From positions 12,685,223 to 12,749,222 of the forward strand of contig CM034241.1 in the NCBI GenBank assembly GCA_019916065.1: a stretch of DNA of 64,000 nt. The letters are read 5' to 3'. The translations under genes were made by a program, and so were the position numbers. The DNA is from Vitellaria paradoxa. Taxonomy: Eukaryota; Streptophyta; Magnoliopsida; Ericales; Sapotaceae. The notes beneath the pieces are model-generated. The model searched no databases, was not told where the DNA came from, and saw nothing but the letters and a program-made list of their open reading frames with translations. Positions 54,791 to 64,000 of this stretch are shown piece after piece (position 1 is the first letter of the stretch; the number at the start of each line of letters is the position of its first letter).

Positions 54791-56931
54791 TTTATGGAAT
54801 ATAAAGATAATAAATAGCTCTTTGGACTCATATTAAATTTTAAAAAAATTTATAAGTTTTATTTTATTAAAAACAATTTGAATAAATTTTCAATCATCAT
54901 ATTATTTATAACCAAACCCTTATCATAGGTTTTTGACTTCAAGATATCCACAATATCCATAGAATTATTCCAATATTTAGGAAGATATTAAATAAGTTTC
55001 ATTAAATTCACTTAATCATAAAAATATAGTTATATAACTTGCTAGGTTGACAGAACAATGCTTAAAAGAATCAATTAAAATAAATCAAATTTATTTAAGG
55101 AAGACCAAAGGAGGAAAGAATAAGTCCATTGTTTCATTTGGGCATTTTTATCAAATACTTGGTTCTAATTAGCCATTTTAGTTTGAATAAGTCATTCAAC
55201 TATCTATAATGAAATTGATTGTCTAAATCAGTTATCATAAATATTAGAGTGTCAAATGATACATAATATTCAGTTTAAAATAATTTCATATCAATTGAAA
55301 AATAACTAAGTAGAATCAACTTAACAGTCCATTTTAGTATTATATCAAATAGTATGAGTGTTTTACTATATCAGGCCTTGTGAACAAAATTACACATCAA
55401 TAGAAATTATTAACATGATAATAATTAACAGAAGAGAATTGGAAATTTAAATAAATTTTTAAACATAATATTCTAAAAAAATCCAAACAAGCATAAATTA
55501 AAGGATAAACAGAGACAGCAACTTAAAAGAAAATTCATATAAAATAGAGCAGAACTCCAATATCTATAAAATTTATATCTGTAGAAATTAGACTTTATGA
55601 CCTACAACTTTCATGTTTTACACTTTTTAAAATTCTAAGGTCTAAAGGTGCAAAAACAGTCTTGAATTCAGTTTGTTCAGAAAATACAGTTTTGCACGTG
55701 CTCAGTATTTTAGGCATAACTTTTGACTCAGAAATCGGATTGATGCAATTCTTTTTGGGTTGGAAAGAAAACTGAAAGGGCTATAACTTTTTTGTTTTAG
55801 CCGATGCCTAATTCCACCGTTTTAGGGGTCAGAAGCATATTAGAAGTTACAAATAGAGAGTTGTTAGCATACTGAGTTACATCAGTCAAAATTTTGGCTT
55901 CCCTACCTCCAATATACGGGTATTTATTTTTTATCACAATCAAGTTTTATACTTCAAACCCAAAAAGGGCATCAAATATATTTTAGGAGGTTCGTCATCC
56001 TACCTCAATGAAGACAATGGTGACCAAGCCTGTGAAAGAAAAAGAAATCGAGCTTTGAACACCACCCAATTGAAAAATTCCAAGCCTTTCTTCTTCCTCC
56101 AAACAACACCAAATGTCCAACCACACTTGATAAAAATATATATATTTTTTCTCTCTTATTTTTTTTCTTTTTGAAGGCACACAAATTTATAAGGAGTATT
56201 AAGGAAGTGTCGGTAGAAAAAAACAAGCTCCACTTCCTAGACTTGAGAGGCACTAAAGTAGTATTATGCATTAGGTAGTATAATCCAAATAATCTAGCTT
56301 AACATTTTTGACTATCTAGCCACATAATTTAAGATGTGTGTTGGAGGATAGATGAGAATGGGTGGCATGATCCGGGAATCATGCTAGCTTTTTGAAAAAT
56401 TAAACAAAATGCTTTAAATCATGCTAGCTTTTTGACAAAATACTTTAAATCATGCTAGCTAAATTATTTGGAAGAATGCTTTAAAGTCATCAACGTAGGG
56501 TCTTTGTTTTGTCTAATTAGCCAAATAATTTGAGAAATTGTGAGAGATGTATGGAAGAAATGATGGATGGAAATAAAATTTGCTCGGAAAATAATTTAAA
56601 GCTACTATTCATGAGTCAACTCAGTGAGTGATAAAGTGAGTTGAAGTGAGTTGAGATGAGTCAAAGAAAAGGGTTGACCCATTGGTTAATGGGCTTGGTT
56701 TGAACAAAATAGGTAATTGGGCTAGAAAGCGTTTGGATAAAAGTTTAGAAATTCTACATTAAACTCTCACATAGAGTGGAATTAAATCCGAAAATCTTTC
56801 CAACTAATTTTTTTTTTATCATTCCAAAATTTTCAAATGCTCAATTTTTTAGATTTTTACTATAATAAATATCACCACCACACTTAAGTAAATTATTTAA
56901 GAGAAAAAAAAATTCAGGTTATTACGCACAG

Positions 56932-58310
56932 TGACTAGCTTTGAAGCCTTGAGAGACTAAGAATGCTGAGAATGTAAAGAGCCAAGCTCTGGGAGCTTGT
57001 TTGAGACCATACAAGGCTTTATTGAGCTTATAAACATACTCAGGTATAGAGGAATTTATAAAACCAGGGGGTTGAGTCATGTAGACCTCCTCTTCTAGTT
57101 TGCCATAGAGAAAGGCATTGGAGATGTCAAGCTATTTGATAGACCAATTATAATGCAAGGTATAGTAATACTTTGATGGTGGGCTATTTTGCAACAGGAC
57201 TGAAGGTGTCGTGATAATCAAGCCCATGCTCTTGAAGATAGCATTTAGCAACAAGTCTGGCCTTGTGTCTGGCAACTAATCCATCTACATTTCTTTTAAG
57301 CTTAAAGACCTATTTACAACCAATAGCTTGTTTTCCTGAAGGTAGAAGTGTGAGAGTCCAAGTCCCTTGTTTCCTGAGAGCCTGGTACTCCCCAATCATG
57401 GCATTAGTCCAGGCTGTGGACTTAAAGGCTTCTTGATGTGTAGTCGAGGAGGATGAGGAAATAAGAGAAGTATGGAGGCAAAGAGGATGTTTTGGTTTAA
57501 AAATACTAGATTTAGACCGTATGGAATGGAAGTTTGTTGATGGAATGAAAGAAGATGGTACTAACTCAGGTGAAGATGTAGCAGGAATTTGTGACTTAGT
57601 CAATGCAGAAGAAGTAGAAGATGAGGATTAATAGTTTGATGTAGGTTGTGAGGGAACTGTATAAGGTGCAGAAGAGGTAGAAGATGAGTTATTTGTGTAA
57701 GGTGTAATAGATGAAGTATGTTGAGAGGATGGCCAAAAGAAAGTATGATGTTGTGGCAATGAAAGAGTAAAGATGGATATTGGTGAAGAAGAAACAAAAG
57801 GAAATGAAGATTCATTGAATACAACATGTCTAGACAAATATATCTTTCCAATGGTAGGATTTAAGCACCTATATCCTTTGACTGTTGGATGATATCCCAA
57901 GAAGACACATGAGATGGCTCTTGGGTGTAGCCTATTTTGAGTGTAAGGTCTGAGCCATGAAAAACATTGGCATCTAAACACTCTGGGAAGATTATAATCA
58001 ATGGTTTGGTGGAATAGTTTTTCAAATGGACTGAGATTTCCTAGCTTAGAACTGGGCATTCTATTAATGAGATGGATGGTTGTAGCTATGGCATCAAACT
58101 AGTATATGTGTGGTAAGGAAGAATGGTGCATTGGAGTGATGGTCGTCTCTGTGATATGTCTATGTTTTCTCTCCGCTACTCCATTTTGAGATGGAGTATG
58201 GGGACAAGATTTTTTATGAACAATGCCTTGAGAGAATATAAAATGTTGAAGTTTGTGATCAATGAATTCCTCTCCCCCATTTGTTTTGAGAATTTTAAGT
58301 TTTGTGTCTT
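56932..58310 (-). pseudogene. copia integrase C-terminal half and RT N-terminal part
   Basis: Minus strand begins inside integrase (KLKILKTNGGEEF; catalytic D now N), then HTPSQNGVAERKHRHITE with the catalytic E, KLFHQTIDYNLPRVFRCQCF, CVFLGYHPTVKGYRCLNP, a serine-rich linker, and RT text [30 protein letters not shown], and [20 protein letters not shown] near 57000. Stops and shifts separate these blocks. Confidence 0.82.
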
Positions 58311-58418
58311 GTAAATCTCTGTGTCTCGTTCTTTTCTTATTTCTGATTATTTTATATTCTTGGTTTGTTTTCAATTGTGTGCATTTACTTGTGGGTTTGA
58401 GTGTATAGATCCCGAACA

Positions 58419-59850
58419 GACCTCTTCTTGTAGATTTTTTATTAAAAAAAAAATCATCTTTTCAAAGGTTTGTTGGAAGAAGTAGTAATTTTAACGAGGA
58501 AGCTTTGGGTGGGTAATGAATTACAAGCACTTGGTAACATAAATATGCTAGCTATGGGGATTATTTTATTTATTTTTTGTTTTTGACTTTTAATTATACA
58601 TTATAAATTATATATAAGTGGACCAATTTGTAATCTACAAATATATTCTTATACTTCACTTTAATATTTCAAGTCAATATGAATTGGACTTTTGTAGAAG
58701 GGTATCTATGGTATTAAAATTATATAAAATATCTTACTAGAAGAATGGAGTGATTGTGTAATTTTATTTAGTGAAAAAATAAAGTTGAGTACAAGAATTT
58801 ATTTATGAAGTGTATATTGGCTCACCTATTTATGTATGCCAGCACAACTTATCATCAATAAAAAAACGACTACATGTATTCTATCATGTTTGTATTATAT
58901 TTCCATCTTCCCCCATGGTTGAAAATTTGTTTCCTCCTCTCCACCATTTTTGGAAATTTGTTACCTCCAAGTTCTCAAAAACCCTTAATGAAGCAAGAAT
59001 GATTTGGTGACTGTAATAAAAGTGCATTGTAGTGGATTACTTTGTTTAAAATGGTATGTCCAATTTAGCAAAAAGGAAAAAAAAAATGGTATGTCCAACA
59101 TCATGCCATAATATTCTGATTTAAAATACTAAGAAAGATTATATGACATTACTCATTGTCAATAAGTTCCATGCTTAACTAAGGATATAAGTTATTTGAA
59201 GAAGTATTTCCAAGACCATTTTAGTGGTTATTGTCATCAATATTATCACGATGACTTACTTATCAACAATGGTTTATTCTAAGGACAGAACTAGGAATTT
59301 AGTACAGGAGAACTAATTCCTATAAATTTTAATATTTTCTCCCCCAAGCTTAAAAATGTAATATCAAAATTAAGCAGTCTGTTTGAGGGTCTTCAACAAG
59401 TAATATAAATTAATGGTTATGGGCTTAAAAAATAAAACAAATATATAAATTCTATTCACAAACTCACTTAAAAATTATTCAATTGACCAGATTAGACTAT
59501 TAATAGTCCAATTCAAGAATCAAGTCCCAAATCCTACAAATGACGCAACTTAAGAAATAAGTTTTATATGTTATTAATGACTCAAAGTAAAATGGCTGGG
59601 ATAGTCATATTTGAAAAAATATATATATATTTATAAATAATCTATATTATATATACAGATATTTTTTGAAACTTAAGGGACCATGGCCCCCTAGTATCAT
59701 AATGTAGGTCCATCCTCGGTTTATTCTCCAATCAATCAGGATTTCTAAGATAATTTATTATGCAATTAAAGCAAATATATATTTATTATTTAGATATCAT
59801 ATTATTAGAGTCAAGTTGAAGCAAGTACTAGTATTAAATTGTCAATAGAG

Positions 59851-59884
<34 letters not shown>

Positions 59885-60015
59885 ATTGGTGTATAGAGAT
59901 AATATTTATCATACAATCAATTAAATAAAGATGAAAGTTCTTATGTATATAAGTACGAGAGAATTGTGCCTTTGTTCTATCAATGTACTCTTAATTTAGA
60001 AGCTAACTAAACACA
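58419..60015. other. AT-rich, no gene recognised
   Basis: 59283-59720 may be a small repeat: its ends AGGACAGAACTAGG and, reversed, AGGATGGACCTACATT are loosely similar. (TA)n at about 59853-59880. Confidence 0.35.
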
Positions 60016-60019
60016 AACA

Positions 60020-61065
60020 TTTAGGGTATGTTTTTTTTGGGGGTAAGTGAGGGTAAAATTACCCTCCATTACAATAATTTGGATGAGGGGGTAACAATTA
60101 CCCTAAGGACATATTTGTTTTGTGGGTAACTAAAAGTAAATTTTACTGGAGTAATTTTTATCCTCCATTATATTAGTTTAGAAGAGGATGTGAAAATTAC
60201 TATATGAGTAACGATTACCCTTATATGAGGAAAAATTGTTACCCAGGGGAGATGGGTAACGGGGAGTAATCAGAAAATTTACTCTTTTCTCATTACCCCC
60301 GTAAAACAATTATTTATTCCCCTTTAAAATCTTAAACAACTTTCTGCTATAAATAATTATAATAAATATTATAAAATAATTTATTTAATCAAAATAAAAT
60401 TAATTAATCATTAAATTATTCTATCAAAATAATATTTAATAAATAATAATTTATTATTAAAATAGTTTATTTTATTTTATTAAATTAATACTTTTAAAAT
60501 ATTAATTTGTGACTAAATTATTTATATTCTAAAATTAAATCAATTTTTAATAAATAATAATTACTTATTAAAATAATTTATTTATTAAAATATTTTATTA
60601 AATAAAATTTTATTTCATAAATAATAATTTACTAGATTATTATATATATATATATATATATTTGTTATTAAAATTAATAATTTATTTAAATTAATTAAAA
60701 TTAGTTGTTTTATGAAATTATTTTATCAATATAATATACAAATAATTTTCAACAAATAATAATCCAGTATTAAAATTAATTAAAATTGAAATATCAATAT
60801 ATGATAAAATTATTTTTATAATTAATATTTTTACTTAAAATTATATATTTTAATAATATATATTTTATTAAAATGGATTTATTAAAATAAAAATTATTAT
60901 GATGATTTATTTTATTATAATAATTTATGAAAATTAAATACTAACTTTACCACTTGGTAAATTTACCCCATTTCAAACACAATTTACTTATACCCCTTCA
61001 TAATTTTTAACATCCAAACATAATATAATTATTACCGGATAATATTTATTTTTTCATTCCAAACA
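60020..61065. mobile_element. AT-rich MITE-like cluster
   Basis: The left part has two start-like motifs (GGTATGTTTTTTTTGGGG at 60026 and GACATATTTGTTTTGTGGG at 60099); the right part has CATTTCAAACACAAT, CATCCAAACATAAT and CATTCCAAACATAAG as end-like motifs. This suggests nested MITEs with GGGTAA/TTACCC subterminal motifs. The interior resembles the family at 34527 in reverse. Exact limits are unresolved. Confidence 0.45.
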
Positions 61066-62790
61066 TAAGTATCGTGAAAGAGTAATTTTATAAAAATTAC
61101 CTCTATAATTTATCTTTGATCTTATTTTAGTCGCTCATATTTCAATCGTAATAGTCAAATGCTTATACTTTCGATTGAAAAAGAACTAAGTATTAATTAA
61201 ATTTAACAAAAACTTAACTGCTCTCATAATAACTACTCTTAGTATATTTTAAATTTAAAATAAAAAGCAAAATTCGTGCTATTAATTAGGTTTGGAAGTG
61301 TCTAAATTTAATTAGGCTAGAGATTATTTTTTTAAGTTCAATTTTGAAGCTAAGTTAGTCATGTTGGCCATTATTAATTAGTATTTGAATTATTTTTATA
61401 ACATACAATATACATTCAATAAAAATAAATTTTTTGAGTTATTTTTATCAAATCAATCAAAAAAATATTTTAATACAATTAAGATTAATAGTATTTATAA
61501 TTTAATATAATTTTACAAAATGAGTCAAGAATAAAAAAATAAAAACATATATCAAAATAAATAAACAATCTAAAACAAAAAAGAGATCAGGTAGATTACG
61601 TAAGTTTGTAATTTAATATACATTTTAGAGTAAATTTTAATCTTTAAGATTGGGTCATATCAAGGTTTGGTAAAATATAAAATTTTAGAATTCATATAAA
61701 AATTTAATTTTGATCAACTCTATCGATTCACGAAAATTTACATAAATAAAAAAATATAAATTAAAAAATAACGCAACATCTATTTATGAAATTATGCAAT
61801 TTTATTGAACTATTTTGTGATATATTTAAAAATTATGCAACATTTTTGACTCGTGCCATGCACAAAATTATATAATATTTTTTAAGGTAAATTACATCTA
61901 CCTCATCTTAATATTTGGGTAATTACAATTAGTACTCATAATATTTAAAAGTTACACATAATTATCTTATTTTGAATGTTGTTAATATTAACCTTGTTTC
62001 TAAAAATAAAAAATAAAAATTAGTCATTAAAGTTTAATATAAAATATCAAACTAATCAAAATTTTAGCTAATTTTCTTATTTTACCCCTCCATCTCTTAT
62101 ATTTTGTCAATATTTTTTCCAAAAATTCTAAAGAACTTTATATTTTTACCTATTTTTGGGGATTTTTGTTAAAAACACCAATGAAAATATGAGAGAGAGA
62201 GAGAGAGAGAGAGAGATAAAATAGAAAAAATGCCCAAAATTTTAATTATTTTAACATTTTCTATTAAATTTTAAGGATTGATTTTATCCGATGAGAGTTA
62301 ATGTTAACAATATTTCAAAATAAAAGAGGTAATTATAATTTTTAAATGTTATGAATATTAAGTGTAATTATCCAAATGTTAATGGGAAGTAAGTATATTA
62401 ACCCTATATTTCATGGATAAAACATAATTTGTAACTTAAAATGCGAGGGACTAAATTGATACCAAGAGATAAATTATAAGAGTGATTTTTTACTTTAACC
62501 GGCAAGATTATTTTTTTATCCTCAATTAAATAGTTGTATGTAATGAGCAGTTAACGAAAGATTAAAGTGAAATCGAGAATAAATTATAAAAATAATTTTT
62601 ATACTTTACACGACATTTAAAAATGACATTGAGCGTCTCCATTCCAAATTGAATAGGCTGGAATTGGTTTTTGGTACTTGCCACGTTAGAAAATCATTTT
62701 GTCAGTATTATTAAGCCGTTTCGAATGTTTGAAATATGTACCTTTTTTTTTATAAATTTTTAAAATTTGTTGACTTTTTATAATAGATTT
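61066..62790. other. AT-rich, no gene recognised
   Basis: Contains a (GA)n microsatellite at about 62191-62216 and otherwise low-complexity A/T sequence. Confidence 0.45.
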
Positions 62791-62797
62791 TGGGGCA

Positions 62798-62959
62798 ATG
62801 AGGGCGACGGCGGCGCTGGCTGTCTTCACCGGGCTGAGGAGAAGTGGCGCTGCTGGTGGGAGCTGGAAAAGTTTGCCGGGGAGGACTTGGAGATCTGACC
62901 CGCGATGGTTCTGCAGCGAGTGGGGCGATGCTTTTGGGCTGCCGGTCAATAATGTGTAG
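62798..62959 (+). CDS. orphan GC-rich 53-codon ORF, presequence-like
   Basis: ATG at 62798, stop at 62957. The product is MRATAALAVFTGLRRSGAAG followed by GSWKSLPGRTWRSDPRWFCS and EWGDAFGLPVNNV. It is rich in Arg, Ala, Ser and Gly, has no acidic residue in the first 32, and ends the basic part with RWFCS, as plant mitochondrial presequences often do. Its GC content is far above the flanks. No further exon of a known protein is visible to the right before the next gene. It may be a captured or stranded first exon; the tail after FGLPVNNV may be read-through past a lost splice site. The family was not recognised. Confidence 0.35.
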   Translation: MRATAALAVFTGLRRSGAAGGSWKSLPGRTWRSDPRWFCSEWGDAFGLPVNNV

Positions 62960-63216
62960 TCGGTATTTAGGGAGAAAATTGAATAGTTACTGTGTTTTGA
63001 AAAACCATAGTTCTGATATTATGATAGAAAACAAATAGTAATAGGAGGAAGAAAGAACCCTATTATAGAGTTGGAGAATATAATTTAGACAATATACATA
63101 ATGATGTTACTCAAGATTAAAGATACTGTATACCATATATAGAGCTAATATATATATGATAGCTAGATATATACTATATTATATGACAATATAATAGCAT
63201 ATTCCAATAAATATCA

Positions 63217-63858
63217 TCATTTTTTATTTTTTGATAGTTTAACATATATCACCTTAAGTCCTTCATAAGTAGTTACACAAAATTTTATCACTTCTGAGTA
63301 AGGGATAGTAAGCAGGAACGGCGGAATAGCAATAACACATATGGTAATGACTAGCCCTCGTAATTGTGTAATTAGCGCCGCATAAGTGCCTGTAAAGAAC
63401 GCAACAAAACTTGCTGCCACTGAAACTCTAAGAACAGAGTAAACCACCGGATAAAGACGACGGATAATATGGTGATCGGTTTCGAAATTAGAGATGGTGA
63501 TGTGAAAAAACACGGTGAGGATAGAGCATATAGCAGCTATGCTGTTGCTTATGAGAAATGCTTTGAATGCTCCTTCTTTTAGTAGAACTGCCGGCTCTCC
63601 ACTATTGCTGCTGCGGTCAATACCCGGTATTGTGAAACCGAGCGTGAAGGCAATCGTTGCTATGAGCGTTGCCACAATTAAATGGCTCTGACCTATTTTG
63701 TGTAGATCATCTCGAGTTTCTTTCCTTCGCTTCTTCATTGTTTCTCTTAGTTGTTTCTCATATTCTATAACCTTGTTTCGTTGATCCTCACGCTCTTTCT
63801 TCTGTCCTGGTATGTAGTCCTTCTCGCGGGATGTTTGATCCCAATGGATAGGGCGATC
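63217..63858 (-). CDS. ankyrin/PGG membrane protein, last exon (gene continues beyond window)
   Basis: Final exon of a paralogue of the gene at 30652-36437. A splice acceptor lies at 63859 (TTGCAG|GATCGCC) and the phase is 0, as in the paralogue. 213 codons to the stop: linker DRPIHWDQTSREKDYIP, a charged coiled stretch (KEREDQRNKVIEYEKQL), then the PGG domain with LIVATLIATIAFTLGFTIPG and three more hydrophobic helices, ending YVKLSKNKK. PGG itself reads PGI. Upstream ankyrin exons lie to the right of base 64000. No stops or shifts were seen. Confidence 0.88.
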   Translation of the reverse strand, partial: DRPIHWDQTSREKDYIPGQKKEREDQRNKVIEYEKQLRETMKKRRKETRDDLHKIGQSHLIVATLIATIAFTLGFTIPGIDRSSNSGEPAVLLKEGAFKAFLISNSIAAICSILTVFFHITISNFETDHHIIRRLYPVVYSVLRVSVAASFVAFFTGTYAALITQLRGLVITICVIAIPPFLLTIPYSEVIKFCVTTYEGLKVIYVKLSKNKK

Positions 63859-64000
63859 CTGCAATTTTTATTTTTATTTTTATTTTTTGGTTATGAGGTC
63901 AATCGAAAAGCAAAATATATAAATAATATACTTGAGATTAATAAAAAGTCTTTCATTTAATTTTTTAAGTGTATTTTTATGATTTACTGGAAGTTTATAT
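63859..64000 (-). other. intron of the second ankyrin/PGG gene
   Basis: AT-rich sequence similar to the start of intron 2 of the first gene (31288-31420; shared AATAAAAAGTCTTTCATTTAA), supporting a common origin of the two genes. Confidence 0.6.

Larger units (their letters stand above)
53092..56926. mobile_element. 3.8-kb LTR-like noncoding insertion splitting RT
   Basis: It interrupts the RT exactly between ...GFKASHC and DSSLF. The flanks are CATAG (53087-53091) and CACAG (56927-56931), a 5-bp duplication with one change. It begins TATCACGCCCTGG (TG changed to TA), close to the TGTCACGCCC start common in plant gypsy LTRs, and ends GGTTATTACG. No gag or pol lies within. This fits a long solo LTR. 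Two SINE-like units lie in it. Confidence 0.6.
51801..58310 (-). mobile_element. second Ty1/copia element, 5'-truncated, itself interrupted
   Basis: Minus strand. 3' LTR 51801-52076 (TGAAAGTGAAG ... TTGTCTAACA), polypurine tract CTTGAGGGGGGA (52077-52088, minus), then RNase H and RT (52090-53091), an insertion (53092-56926), then the rest of RT and integrase (56932-58310). Gag, protease, the front of integrase and the 5' LTR are missing where the sequence returns to the host copia LTR at 58311. Confidence 0.82.
48840..58418 (+). mobile_element. Ty1/copia element, internally deleted, 3' LTR split by insertions
   Basis: 5' LTR 48840-49157, gag, a deletion, the end of RT plus RNase H, then a 3' LTR in three pieces: 50897-51076, about 51767-51800 and 58311-58418. 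The last piece matches the end of the 5' LTR (CTGTGTCTCGTTC, TCAATTGTGTGCATTT, GGGTTTGAG). Between the pieces lie a hAT MITE and a second copia element. The flanks GGGCT and GACCT are at best a decayed target duplication. Confidence 0.8.

Overview
This window is AT-rich nuclear DNA of a flowering plant, most likely a eudicot. It has spliced genes with GT-AG introns, a plant ankyrin/PGG gene family, tRNA-Met-primed copia and gypsy retrotransposons, Helitrons, CACTA and hAT ends, and tRNA-derived SINEs. No bacterial or organellar features were seen. The scaffold has one 100-N gap at 13732-13831. I could run no alignments; identities and divergences were judged by eye.

Layout. 1-3290: decayed Ty3/gypsy element on the minus strand, cut by the window edge. 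3374-7751: two of three copies of a short Helitron family, a LINE endonuclease relic and a PIF/Harbinger-type MITE. 8.3-11.5 kb: small local duplications and LTR-like debris. 11.58-13.6 kb: an inverted-repeat-bounded block holding a 146-bp hairpin-rich satellite and a related minisatellite. 14.28-18.5 kb: a CACTA end, a hAT-like element carrying what looks like exon 1 of the heat-stress gene HSA32, and a dead hAT transposase. 18565-26279: a nearly complete SIRE-type copia element (minus) with 1.59-kb LTRs about 1% diverged and a perfect AATAA target duplication. It sits inside the LTR of a small non-autonomous LTR element (to 28428), which also holds a MITE inside a MITE.

30.6-45 kb is the genic part. 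An apparently intact three-exon ankyrin-repeat/PGG membrane protein gene (30652-36437, minus, 553 aa predicted) has a 3.85-kb intron full of transposons. A segmental copy of its promoter and intron lies at 41.3-44.6 kb, but its exon 1 is reduced to 26 codons that end at a MITE. The two segments serve as empty-site controls for each other and prove two SINE insertions. A truncated Ty3/gypsy element (38770-41095) separates them. A broken cationic amino acid transporter fragment follows at 45.1-45.6 kb. The last exon of another PGG gene (63217-63858, minus) lies at the right edge, so this is an ankyrin/PGG gene cluster.

46.4-58.4 kb is a transposon nest: a CACTA end, then an internally deleted copia element whose 3' LTR was split by a hAT MITE and by a second copia element. 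The second element's reverse transcriptase is split by a 3.8-kb LTR-like insertion, which itself contains SINE-like units. 58.4-62.8 kb is AT-rich with MITE-like sequence and microsatellites. An isolated GC-rich ORF at 62798-62959 resembles a mitochondrial presequence exon.

I see no clear new multi-gene system. The most unusual items are the HSA32 exon inside a hAT-like element, the hairpin satellite, the orphan presequence-like exon, and the paralogous segments that record each other's insertions.
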